This document shows positions 36,068-44,159 of a stretch of DNA of 64,000 nt, piece by piece (position 1 is the first letter of the stretch; every line of letters starts with the position of its first letter). A program made the position numbers and the translations under genes. Origin of the DNA: an uncultured Eubacterium sp. (GTDB lineage Bacteria; Bacillota; Clostridia; Lachnospirales; Lachnospiraceae); NCBI GenBank assembly GCA_947089855.1, contig CAMUML010000001.1:124001-188000 (forward strand). Direction: 5' to 3'. Below the pieces are notes generated by a model. That model was not told the DNA's origin. It searched no databases and saw only the letters and a list, made by a program, of their open reading frames with translations.

Positions 36068-36631
36068 TTATAAAAACAGTAAATCCCTTGTAGATTTTTT
36101 CTTCTCAGGTTTTAGTTTTTCTACATCATTCCATCGTGGAATGTAAACCGCATTCAAATAATCAGCTAATAGTTTCATATCCGATTTCTTTAACGCATCC
36201 ACACCGTTTTTAAATCGTGACAGTTCACTTTCGCTGATTCCAGCATTGACAGCGACTGCTTTCAGCATCATGCCGCGATCCATAATATCAAGCAGTTTCG
36301 TTCTCACCGAGTTATTATCATGTAATATACTATTTCTCTTTATGGCATTCTGGTTTATAGTGTCAGGTGCTCCTCCTTCAAGAATCTTCAGCGACTTATC
36401 TGCCAGAAAAAATGTATCGGCATGGTTATCAACAATTCCTTTTTTTATAAATCCCGCTTTGCTCAGTTTATTCAGTTTCCTGTATAACGTCATCCTTACC
36501 TCTGACAGATCTTCATTTTCCTCCATAAGTTCTGTAATGGTCATGGAATGATACTGGTCTGTACATCCGCCTTTATGTAAACACTTTAAAATGTTATATT
36601 CCAGACGATTCAGTTTTAATGCACTGCTCAT
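36068..36631 (-). CDS. Two-domain DNA-binding protein (winged helix plus Cro-like HTH)
   Basis: 187 residues. The N-terminal winged helix (RLEYNILKCLHKGGC, MTLYRKLNKLSKAGFIKKGI) resembles the TubR-like gene at 37972. The C-terminal HTH is GMMLKAVAVNAGISESELSR. It follows the tubZ-like gene in the same operon, so it may be a third partition component or a regulator, as TubY-type genes are; this is inference. Confidence 0.65.
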   Translation of the reverse strand: MSSALKLNRLEYNILKCLHKGGCTDQYHSMTITELMEENEDLSEVRMTLYRKLNKLSKAGFIKKGIVDNHADTFFLADKSLKILEGGAPDTINQNAIKRNSILHDNNSVRTKLLDIMDRGMMLKAVAVNAGISESELSRFKNGVDALKKSDMKLLADYLNAVYIPRWNDVEKLKPEKKKSTRDLLFL

Positions 36632-36790
36632 GCAATCTTCTCCCTAATCTCATTGAATATTAATAGAATCCTTTTAGTAATATCCTGTCATTTTCTTGTA
36701 AATTATATTGTATTTTATTTGCAATCAGCATGAACAGACATCCAGCTGCCTATCCATGTTGATATAATCGCCAAGAAAAGCTTATCATCA

Positions 36791-37972
36791 TCATTTACTG
36801 ATACGTTTAGCCTTTAACTTTTCTAAAGCTGATATTCCCTTTGGCCTGTTATCCTGCTTTTTTATTGCTTCGGCAGATGCTTTCCCAAATACATCCGATT
36901 CTTTAGGGGTTCTGATTTCTGTGGTAGCTTTCACTGCATTCTGAATTATATCTGCTCCGCTATCAACACTTTCTGCCATGCTGTCAATCCTTACATACGG
37001 CATTGTAAGCCCGCTGAGTATAATTACATTTTCTTCAGATTCGGAAAGATAGCCATGAAATTCAGTAGGCGCAGTACCTGCTTCTTTCCTGAGATCTTTC
37101 ATATCAATACCACTGTCTTTTGCAGAAGCAGCCTCCGAAATGCCAATCACCGATACCACCTTGTCATCGCGCCTTGCAAAGATATTTGTGCTGCTGTTTA
37201 GAATTCCAATGATATTTGCCGTATTTCCTTTTATCTTATTAGTTTTCGTAATGATTGAAAATGATGGTGTTGTCAGACATGCTTCAATTTCCGCCAGATC
37301 CATGTTCCCATCTTGGCTTTTATTATTGATACACAATACACCTGTAAACAGTGATGCAAATGTCTGGTTTATTTTTTGTTTAGTACCTGCATTGTTATCC
37401 AGTATGAAAATACTTCCTAACTGCGGCTTCATCTCTTCAATCTCATAAAATGTTTTCCTTGCATTATCTTTAATTTTTAATGATTCATTATCTGCTGGAA
37501 GGACAGCTGTCATGCCAACCCTGTACCCTGATTCTAGCAGTATTGCTGCAAGGGGTGGGCTTATTGCCGATCCTGTCCCTCCGCCCAGAGATGTCACAAT
37601 AAACACAATAGAATCTTCAATGATATATTCTTTTAACTCTTCAAGAATGCTGTCAATAGATTCTGCCAAATCCTGAACGCCGTTCTCACGGTCACACGCT
37701 GCCCCTTTTGAATTATTGATATGTATCTTATGTGGCAGGACTACTGATTCCAGATCTTCTGTACTTGTATTTATTCCCACAAAAGAAATATTAGACTTGT
37801 CCCCTTCCAATGCCTGTACATCTGCTTGTATTTCTGATACAATTCCATTTCCACAGGCACCACATCCAATCAAAGTAATCTTTAACCTTTCATTGATCTT
37901 CCTTTTAACAGCCCTTTTAAGTGACTTCTTATCCATTACATCTCTACTGTCCATTACATTATTCCCATCCAT
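36791..37972 (-). CDS. tubZ-like: Tubulin/FtsZ-superfamily GTPase, TubZ-like
   Basis: 393 residues. GTP-binding motifs: LIGCGACGNG (35-43), the tubulin signature TSLGGGTGSA (128-136) and a T7 synergy loop NMDLAEIE (223-230) with Glu in place of the usual catalytic Asp. The C-terminus is basic (LEKLKAKRISK), like the tail by which TubZ binds TubR. It is shorter than host FtsZ and lacks the FtsZ C-terminal conserved peptide. It overlaps the preceding wHTH gene by one base, the gene order of type III (TubRZC) partition systems. Filaments could segregate an extrachromosomal form or position capsids. Confidence 0.82.
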   Translation of the reverse strand: MDGNNVMDSRDVMDKKSLKRAVKRKINERLKITLIGCGACGNGIVSEIQADVQALEGDKSNISFVGINTSTEDLESVVLPHKIHINNSKGAACDRENGVQDLAESIDSILEELKEYIIEDSIVFIVTSLGGGTGSAISPPLAAILLESGYRVGMTAVLPADNESLKIKDNARKTFYEIEEMKPQLGSIFILDNNAGTKQKINQTFASLFTGVLCINNKSQDGNMDLAEIEACLTTPSFSIITKTNKIKGNTANIIGILNSSTNIFARRDDKVVSVIGISEAASAKDSGIDMKDLRKEAGTAPTEFHGYLSESEENVIILSGLTMPYVRIDSMAESVDSGADIIQNAVKATTEIRTPKESDVFGKASAEAIKKQDNRPKGISALEKLKAKRISK

Positions 37973-38238
37973 TACTCACTTACCTCCTCTTCCATTTCAC
38001 GCATCCACGAAATACCCTCTGTAGTGATATAATAACTTTTGGCATTTCCATGTAGCAGCCCTTCTGCAATAAACCCTTTTTCAGCCAGCTTCCTGATATT
38101 GTTATAAACAGTCCTGCCACACAGCTTGTTACCATTCTGTTCAAGCGTCTCTTGGATCTGCTTTTGTGTTGCTGCTACAAGCCTGCTTTTTGCACCGCTG
38201 GCATATAATAAATTCAAAATGTCATACATATGCATCAA
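37972..38238 (-). CDS. tubR-like: Winged-helix protein, TubR-like adaptor
   Basis: 88 residues: AATQKQIQETLEQNGNKLCG, VYNNIRKLAEKGFIAEGLLH, then a beta wing GNAKSYYITTEGISWM. Position and overlap with the tubulin-like gene argue for TubR, which binds centromere repeats and its own promoter. AGGAGGGG precedes TTG 38238 / ATG 38235. I could not identify clear centromere iterons upstream. Confidence 0.65.
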   Translation of the reverse strand: MMHMYDILNLLYASGAKSRLVAATQKQIQETLEQNGNKLCGRTVYNNIRKLAEKGFIAEGLLHGNAKSYYITTEGISWMREMEEEVSE

Positions 38239-38314
38239 TATATACCCCTCCTGTTTCGATGAACAAAATACAAAACATCTTCTGTATTTTGCTGCTGTAC
38301 TTCTTCTCTTTCAT
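38222..38314 (-). CDS. Possible 30-residue leader peptide
   Basis: MKEKKYSSKIQKMFCILFIE then TGGVYIDAYV, with GGAGG before the ATG. It overlaps the TubR-like start and spans a perfect CAAAATACA/TGTATTTTG inverted repeat, so it may couple or attenuate translation. Confidence 0.35.
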   Translation of the reverse strand: MKEKKYSSKIQKMFCILFIETGGVYIDAYV

Positions 38315-38430
38315 GCTGTGTTATCCTCCATATTAAATTGTCATTGTTTGCAGGCAGACTTTCAGCCTGCCATTTGCCAGTTTATTTTATAAATATAATG
38401 TGTAAGGAATCTCAATGGCTGAATCGCCAA

Positions 38431-38459
38431 TTGACAAAAAAGAATCTCTATGATAAGAT
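38431..38459 (+). promoter_or_regulatory. Consensus promoter of the antisense RNA
   Basis: TTGACA (38431-38436), exactly 17 nt, TAAGAT (38454-38459). Confidence 0.75.
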
Positions 38460-38465
38460 TTGCTT

Positions 38466-38569
38466 GCATATTTATTACAGATGCTGGTTTACCAGACCAG
38501 TATCATACATACCATAGAGCCTCCGGTTTTAAGTGTTACCAGCACTTTCATTCTCGGAGGTTTCTTTTT
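38466..38569 (+). ncRNA. Predicted 104-nt antisense RNA to the tubRZ leader
   Basis: It begins after the consensus promoter and ends at the intrinsic terminator CCTCCG ... CGGAGG TTTCTTTTT (38520-38569). The internal stem GCTGGT/ACCAGC and a hairpin CTGGT-tt-ACCAG give it a defined fold. No reading frame is present. It is fully complementary to the 5' leader of the minus-strand operon starting near 38615. Confidence 0.65.
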
Positions 38570-38603
38570 ATTCTTATACACATATATATTCTGTTTTGCA
38601 AAC

Positions 38604-38653
38604 AGAACATTTGTTCTATTAATTATAGTACACTGTATTACTCCTGCTGTCAA
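38604..38653 (-). promoter_or_regulatory. LexA-box promoter of the tubRZ operon
   Basis: TTGACA (38653-38648), TACTAT (38630-38625, 17 nt) overlapping TATAAT (38627-38622), directly followed by AGAACAAATGTTCT (38617-38604), which fits the Gram-positive SOS box GAAC-N4-GTTC. A second palindrome CTGTTT-tgc-AAACAG abuts it. Repression by LexA and induction on DNA damage are expected. Confidence 0.65.
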
Positions 38654-38836
38654 GTATGTAAAACGGATGAAATATCTGACTAATTTTTTGCAAATGTTTT
38701 TATATCATATTGTTATTCTGTTTAAATTATCTTTTTATTATTTATACATTTCATTTCTTTCTCATGAAAGTACTTTAACATACTAATTTTTACATGTCAA
38801 GTATTTTTTAGAATATATAAGTATTTTTTTTACTTG

Positions 38837-38865
38837 TTGACTTCATATACCGATTTATATATAAT
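38837..38865 (+). promoter_or_regulatory. Promoter of the large XRE regulator
   Basis: TTGACT (38837-38842) and TATAAT (38860-38865) with 17-nt spacing. Confidence 0.75.
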
Positions 38866-38895
38866 TTTAAGCAGAAATTATAATGAGGTGATTAA

Positions 38896-39915
38896 GTGGC
38901 TGCTGAAAAAATTATTATAACAGACAGACTTCGGTTAGATATTATTGAAAAGCGCAAAAACAGAGGAATTTCATCTTACGAGTTATCGGAACGGGCTGGA
39001 AACGGCCATTCAAAATTCTGGTTGCAGAATATAGAAAGCGGAAAAACAAAAAAAATATCAAAAGATGACCTAATCGCCTTATATATGGCTATGGATGGGG
39101 GTTCCGATGAAGAAAGCGTTACTTACGAACTGGAAAATGTTTTAAATCAAAGCGTAGGGAATACAAGCAGGCAATGGTATGAACTCGTAAACATATCTAA
39201 TAAGTATTCTGAAATATACGATGAAGATGAATTAATGGACACGCTGGATGAACTTTTAGAAGAAAATATCATTTATGAAATCCGCAATTCGGTTTTTGGA
39301 ATGTCTACCAACCAAAAACAGGCTGCTTTGACCGCTTTACAAAATTTTTATTACTCATTATATAAAAATTCTGATCTTGCCTTTGCCCTCATAAATATCC
39401 CTATCTATGGAGTCAAAGAAATGGATAAAGAGGAACATGATACTGCATTAAATGATCTGCTTGCTATCAGTGCGAAATATAATGACCTGGTAATTAAAAA
39501 TAACAGTCTAGAAACTATAGAGACATGGTTCCAGCGTGATAAATATTATGAGGAGATAAATAAACATACAATACAAACTGCTCTTGTCAATTTCAAAAAT
39601 ATCCTTAATGAAATATTAGAGGCCAGCAAAACAGACAACCCGGATTTATATGAATTAACATTTAAATTCAATACGGATGTTACGTTTATGATTGAACGCG
39701 GACAGCCAAATGTAACTAAACATTACTTAAAATCATTCCGTATATATGATGGTAAAGGTTTTGCCAAACACATTGATGAATGCTATACATGGTTTAGTGG
39801 TTTTGATTCTGAATATGGGATAAAAAACCTATACTCTGTAATCACGAAAGACCTCCTTAATTCAGTATATGCTTATTTGAATACAGTAGGTGAAATAATG
39901 CCTATTTTGAAATAA
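38896..39915 (+). CDS. XRE-family regulator with long C-terminal domain
   Basis: 339 residues starting at GTG (GAGGTGATTAA before it). The HTH is in residues 10-60 (IIEKRKNRGISSYELSERAG, NIESGKTKKISKDDLIALYM). The remaining helical region (LFALINIPIY-like segments, NFKNILNEILEASKT) is not assigned. Transcribed divergently from the tubRZ operon, it is the best candidate for the element's master repressor. Confidence 0.7.
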   Translation: MAAEKIIITDRLRLDIIEKRKNRGISSYELSERAGNGHSKFWLQNIESGKTKKISKDDLIALYMAMDGGSDEESVTYELENVLNQSVGNTSRQWYELVNISNKYSEIYDEDELMDTLDELLEENIIYEIRNSVFGMSTNQKQAALTALQNFYYSLYKNSDLAFALINIPIYGVKEMDKEEHDTALNDLLAISAKYNDLVIKNNSLETIETWFQRDKYYEEINKHTIQTALVNFKNILNEILEASKTDNPDLYELTFKFNTDVTFMIERGQPNVTKHYLKSFRIYDGKGFAKHIDECYTWFSGFDSEYGIKNLYSVITKDLLNSVYAYLNTVGEIMPILK

Positions 39916-40443
39916 AAGAGCATCCAATGAAATCGTAGTTTCAATTAGTATGTCAAATAGACGGTAAATGCTTCACAAATAAAATAGTTTGCGGGGATGG
40001 AATTATTTACTGCAACAGGTGAAGAACAATTTGAAGAATACCAGGAACTTACAAAGAAATACGAAACAATGTGTAATGAGGACAAAAATTAAATATGTTT
40101 TACAAGAGGGTATCAGTAAAATGGTATCCTATTTTAGAAAATAATATCAGGGCTTGCTCATTTTTAAAGTTTTGTGGAACAAAACAAAAAGTGTAAAACA
40201 TATTGGCAATCAAATGTATGACTCATAATCCACCAATTAAAATGAAATAGAAAATAAATAGGATGAAATGGATATGAAATATATTATAACGATAATAAAA
40301 AAAGGATAAAAGAATTGAGAAAAATATGTTATTCCAAGCCATAAAAGTGGCTCTGATATTAAAGGTAGCTTCTTATATGCTGTAATCTTCGTGAATCGGG
40401 CGGCTTATGTGTCTGCCGCCCTTTTCTGTTGTGTCGGGGCTGT
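39916..40443. other. Mostly empty interval with eroded coding sequence
   Basis: A 31-residue plus-strand frame at 39997-40092 (MELFTATGEEQFEEYQELTK) could be a gene remnant. The rest is AT-rich. Two strong hairpins lie at the end: GGGCGGC...GCCGCCC (40397-40421) and GGGGCTG-tttatt-CAGCCCC (40437-40456), terminators for the adjacent minus-strand gene. Confidence 0.4.
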
Positions 40444-40614
40444 TTATTCAGCCCCTTTGTTCTGCTCTGCCAGTTCATCAATCAGTCCGTCAGAGTGTTT
40501 GCGGATTTCCTTGTTTAACTCCCTTACTTCCTCGATTGTCTGGCATTTGTCTGTTGCGGTTGTTATCAGCCATGTGATAAATTGTAACTGCTTGTTTGTT
40601 GCCATATCGTCCAT
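40444..40614 (-). CDS. Small hypothetical protein beside the RHH regulator
   Basis: 56 residues, MDDMATNKQLQFITWLITTA then a charged helix (EEVRELNKEIRKHSDGLIDE). AAAGGAG lies 5 nt before the ATG. It is similar in style to the 52-residue 'TNKQF' protein at 14631. Its promoter region carries a TATGTGCGT iteron, so it is probably controlled by the RHH protein. Confidence 0.6.
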   Translation of the reverse strand: MDDMATNKQLQFITWLITTATDKCQTIEEVRELNKEIRKHSDGLIDELAEQNKGAE

Positions 40615-40677
40615 CTGTTCTCCTTTCTCCCTTTCGGGTTATTGTCCTTTATCTCTTGGACTAATTATATTATAGTA

Positions 40678-41067
40678 TATGTGCGTAATATTGTCAAGCG
40701 CTTTTTATAAAATATGTGCGTTATTTCAAAATTTTTTCTAACTCGTCCAATTTAGATAAAACCGTATCACGCACAAACGCACTAGCCGTTTTGTTAAGCC
40801 CTAAACTTTCTATGCGTTCTTTCGTCCCATTTGGAAAAACAATATTCAGCCTATAGTTGCGGTTTTCATATTCTCTAACCGCCTTTTGTCTTGCGGCTCT
40901 TTGTTCTGGTGTATATTCTTTCGCCATGTGCCACACCTCCATATTTTTATTTATTATATCATATGTGCGTAAACTTTTCAAGTTATATGTGCGTTATATA
41001 AATTGCACAAATTCTTCACTTATATGTGCGTAATAATCGTGCATTATTCCATCTTGTATATGTGCGT
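40678..41067 (+). repeat. Six TATGTGCGT iterons around the RHH gene
   Basis: Copies begin at 40678, 40713, 40972, 40986, 41023 and 41059, all in one orientation and mostly extended to ATATGTGCGTWA. Spacings of 35-37 nt recur. They flank both ends of the RHH gene, and the last overlaps the promoter of the plus-strand genes. Confidence 0.85.
40721..40927 (-). CDS. Ribbon-helix-helix DNA-binding protein
   Basis: 68 residues: a basic N-terminus (MAKEYTPEQRAARQKAVREY), the beta strand YRLNIVFPNGTKERIESLG, and helices LNKTASAFVRDTVLSKLDEL, an Arc/CopG-type fold. GGAGG lies 8 nt before ATG 40927. With iterons on both sides it probably represses itself and the neighbouring genes in both directions, or marks a replication or partition site. 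Confidence 0.8.
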   Translation of the reverse strand: MAKEYTPEQRAARQKAVREYENRNYRLNIVFPNGTKERIESLGLNKTASAFVRDTVLSKLDELEKILK

Positions 41068-41130
41068 AATATATGGTACTATAATATCAACAAGAAACAA
41101 GAAAACAACCACCAAACAGGAGGGGCGGAT

Positions 41131-41484
41131 ATGACAAAATTATATGAGCATGAAATACAGAGAAGTAACATCACTCCAAAGCAGTTCTTTACATATTGCA
41201 AAAATCAACTTAGCAAGAAGGGTATTGACATAGAAACATGGGTTGAATTTGAAAATTGGGAAAACCCAACCACTCCTTGCAATAGTACATCAAAACACGA
41301 AGATTGGGAAGAACCGCAAACAGAAGTGTGCAAATTACAGCCTTATGACTGGCAATTGTTTTTACAAAACGCTTACAACCTTATCATCGAATTTGACTTT
41401 TGGGATGATAAGAAAGGGTTTGGATACCTGTATATAAAAGAATATGAAGATAAAGCCGTTGCGGTAGCTTTAAATAACCATTAA
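41131..41484 (+). CDS. Hypothetical protein, accessory block
   Basis: 117 residues, acidic, tryptophan-rich (WVEFENWENPTTP, DYDWQ-like and FDFWDDKKGFGYLYIKEYED). No known family. AGGAGGGGCGG precedes ATG 41131. It is the first gene of a plus-strand trio controlled by the iteron promoter. Confidence 0.6.
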   Translation: MTKLYEHEIQRSNITPKQFFTYCKNQLSKKGIDIETWVEFENWENPTTPCNSTSKHEDWEEPQTEVCKLQPYDWQLFLQNAYNLIIEFDFWDDKKGFGYLYIKEYEDKAVAVALNNH

Positions 41485-41550
41485 GCCGCAAGTGTCCGGC
41501 AGGAATGCCGGGGTTGGAAAATATAAAAGAAAGGTTAAAAGGCGGAGAAT

Positions 41551-41985
41551 ATGAAGAATTTATATTGGTTTACAAATAAAGATGGAGAAAATATTTTAGA
41601 CGATTTCCGCGGAACAGAAAAACAAGCCGTTAAATATGCAGAAAAACAGGCTAAGGTATTAAATGAAAATATTTATATAAATTGCGATGAAGATATTGTT
41701 GATGTTGCATTCGCATGGTCGGATCAGCAAAGCGAGGGCGCAGGATCCTTGGATTCTGCCGAAATAAAATTTAAGGAGGATGCAAAAACGAACAGTAGAT
41801 TATGGGAAACATTTGAAAGCGCATATTTTGAAGCCACAAGGATTCCGTGGAGAATCTATGGCAACCATTCGCATAGGCTTTTGTGCCGCGATTACGGCGA
41901 ATTAAAGAAAAGCGGATTGGATGATATGGAAGTCATCAAATGCACCAAGAAAAACGGATATTGGAGAATTGTTGTTGCAGATTAA
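41551..41985 (+). CDS. Hypothetical protein, accessory block
   Basis: 144 residues, soluble (MKNLYWFTNKDGENILDDFR ... VIKCTKKNGYWRIVVAD). A central His-rich turn GNHSHRLLCRDYGE is notable. Unrecognised. GGCGGAGAAT precedes the ATG. Confidence 0.6.
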   Translation: MKNLYWFTNKDGENILDDFRGTEKQAVKYAEKQAKVLNENIYINCDEDIVDVAFAWSDQQSEGAGSLDSAEIKFKEDAKTNSRLWETFESAYFEATRIPWRIYGNHSHRLLCRDYGELKKSGLDDMEVIKCTKKNGYWRIVVAD

Positions 41986-42031
41986 AAACAAAATTCCCAG
42001 CCCCCAGGGATAAGGGGAGGAAGAAAAGGAT

Positions 42032-42265
42032 ATGAAAGAATACGCATTTGAAGAATTGGGATATTTTCAGGAAAGAGAGTGCCAAGCAATAAAGGAAGAA
42101 ATGCAAGGAAAAACTTACATGAATTTTGATATTACATGGTGTAATTATGCGGGAAATTGCACGTTAGTTGTTAAAACTGACTATGAGGACAAACCGCAAA
42201 ACATAAAGAATTTTTTCTTGAATTGTTCTTTAGGGCAGATTTTTCAAATCAAAAGAAATTTATAG
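42032..42265 (+). CDS. Hypothetical protein, accessory block
   Basis: 77 residues, MKEYAFEELGYFQERECQAI ... IKNFFLNCSLGQIFQIKRNL. The middle (NFDITWCNYAGNCTLVVKTD) predicts a beta sheet. A similar layout occurs in small unnamed proteins of clostridial elements; it may be shortened at the C-terminus. Confidence 0.55.
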   Translation: MKEYAFEELGYFQERECQAIKEEMQGKTYMNFDITWCNYAGNCTLVVKTDYEDKPQNIKNFFLNCSLGQIFQIKRNL

Positions 42266-42588
42266 GGCGGCATAACCACCCTTTCCACCTTGGCACGCAC
42301 CCGCAGCGGAATTATAATTTTTGAATTTGGTGAATTATAATTCCAGTTTTATGCAGTCTGGGAAGGTTTTGAGAGTGTATCCATTAATGAATATAAATCA
42401 CTATTGCAATAGTCTATTTGAAAAATATTATCATATTCGGTCAGACATGCTATACTATCCCTACGCTGTTCTAATCTGACTATAGACAGTATAGCATATT
42501 TTTTGAGAAGTTGTATATTATTTTAAATAATAATTTCCTTAAATAATACCCCTAAACCGCTAAATCCATCCAAGGGTATTTTCATTAT
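42266..42588. other. Intergenic interval with a relic type I toxin leader
   Basis: The minus strand at 42506-42440 repeats the promoter and leader of the toxin locus at 18021 (AATATGCTATACT, ATAGTCAGATTAGA, AGGGATAG), but the following frame stops after five codons. An AATACCC...GGGTATT hairpin (42546-42582) terminates the structural gene at 42589. Confidence 0.5.
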
Positions 42589-43689
42589 CTATAATTCATC
42601 TTTTATTAGTATTTCCATTTCATCCATAACATTATTATCCGCAATAACCTGTAATACAAATGTACTTCCTATAACTTTTTCATTATCAACGCATAGCATA
42701 ATCTGATTTTCGCTTGTAATCTGTTCAACCTCAAAACCAGCAAGGACATTCCATGTAAAAGCCACGTTATCAGCTTCATTGCCAGCATTATCCGTGATTT
42801 TAAGTGTATATTTCCTCCGTATGCCGCATGCCAGTTCCGGTTTCCCTATGATTTCATATGTATAGGATACATCTGGATTGCCAGCTACTACAATACCGCT
42901 TGCCCCAGAAATATCTTTTTCTACCCAGTATGCTTTGAACGACACTGATCCATCTGAAAGGAATCTAACATTTCCTGTGCCGTCAATAGAAGCAACGCTT
43001 GTATCCGTACTTTCCCATGTTACCGTACCATTTGTAATTACGTTGTTAATATAAAGTGTTGCTGATAATTGTGCTGTATCACCAACCATATAGGCCTCTT
43101 CTAGCAATCCATCAATGGCAACCTTCAAATGACCTGCTGGGTTTTCATTTGTAGTAACTTCTGTTATAATATGCAGGATCCCGTCTTTGTAATAGATATT
43201 ATTTACTTTATATGTCCGCCCAAACTCATTGAACGTATCATCAATCTTTATCTGTCTGCTAAGTGAATTTGATTCTGTGATAAATTCCATTGTACCGCTA
43301 ATGAGCGATAACACATTATTTCTTTCTGCTAATCCGTCCTTCATTGCAGATGCATAACAAGGTATCCCTACCACATCCCTGTTGTTCAGTGTAATCATCC
43401 CATTACAGGCTAAAGCACTGGATTTGTAGTAACAATGGTTCTCTTCTGTCTCACGGTTGACAAGGATATATACCTTGTTTCCATATGAAATTAAACTGCC
43501 CTGGACAACTGGCGCATCCGTATAGTAGTAGAGTGTAATCCTGTCTTCATAATTATTGCCATCGTCATTGCGCCGCATAAACGCCTGGAATCCGCTTCCA
43601 GACGTATATGCCGTTATATTCCTGCCCTCGCGCTCCATTGTAGCGTCAAATATTGTTTCAAGCGGCGTATACATCAGGTTTATGCCCAT
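42589..43689 (-). CDS. Phage structural protein with Ig-like (BIG2) domain
   Basis: 366 residues. The N-terminal part (MGINLMYTPLETIFDATMER, ITLYYYTDAPVVQGSLISYG) looks like a virion or connector-associated protein. Residues about 205-275 form a bacterial Ig-like domain (VTWESTDTSVASIDGTGNVR), the kind that decorates heads or tails and binds surface glycans. A further beta domain follows. GGGGGAGGGG precedes ATG 43689. Confidence 0.65.
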   Translation of the reverse strand: MGINLMYTPLETIFDATMEREGRNITAYTSGSGFQAFMRRNDDGNNYEDRITLYYYTDAPVVQGSLISYGNKVYILVNRETEENHCYYKSSALACNGMITLNNRDVVGIPCYASAMKDGLAERNNVLSLISGTMEFITESNSLSRQIKIDDTFNEFGRTYKVNNIYYKDGILHIITEVTTNENPAGHLKVAIDGLLEEAYMVGDTAQLSATLYINNVITNGTVTWESTDTSVASIDGTGNVRFLSDGSVSFKAYWVEKDISGASGIVVAGNPDVSYTYEIIGKPELACGIRRKYTLKITDNAGNEADNVAFTWNVLAGFEVEQITSENQIMLCVDNEKVIGSTFVLQVIADNNVMDEMEILIKDEL

Positions 43690-43702
43690 AATACCCCTCC
43701 CC

Positions 43703-44119
43703 CTAACGTGTGTAAAACATAAATGTAAAGTCTGAATCAGCATAATGCATTTCTGCTTTGATCCGGTTGATTTCTGCCCGGAGGTCTTTTAACCTGTTCC
43801 ACAATGATGTGGCAGCTTCGCCGGATGTAACAAATTCAGTTTCAATTTTCCGGTACATGTCAATATTAGATAACAGCGTTTGCAGGATGCTGTATACTGT
43901 TTCTAATAATTTTGCATGGTCTGTATTCTTGTCGAATGTTTCATATGCATCCAGGCCGTTTTCATTTAAGAATTTTTCATATACTTCTTTTGGGTAATAC
44001 TGTCTGTTGTTCAGTTCCACCATTAACCTGTCATAGTTTGAAAATCCTGACCCTAATTCATGGTCGGGTATCCTGCTGTACTGGTTGTCTGTGTACTGTC
44101 TGGATCTATTTTCTGTCAT
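43703..44119 (-). CDS. Hypothetical virion-module protein
   Basis: 138 helical residues (LLETVYSILQTLLSNIDMYR, LWNRLKDLRAEINRIKAEMH). Its stop is 13 nt before the Ig-domain gene, so the two are co-transcribed. It may be a head-completion or connector protein; no diagnostic motif is visible. Confidence 0.55.
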   Translation of the reverse strand: MTENRSRQYTDNQYSRIPDHELGSGFSNYDRLMVELNNRQYYPKEVYEKFLNENGLDAYETFDKNTDHAKLLETVYSILQTLLSNIDMYRKIETEFVTSGEAATSLWNRLKDLRAEINRIKAEMHYADSDFTFMFYTR

Positions 44120-44159
44120 AAATGTTATTCCTCACTTTCTTATGAATATCTTTAGTTGA

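Noticed and set aside
40391-40675. Plus-strand 94-codon frame opposite the 56-residue gene
   Set aside because: It overlaps terminators and a minus-strand gene with a proper ribosome site; its sequence is hydrophobic noise.
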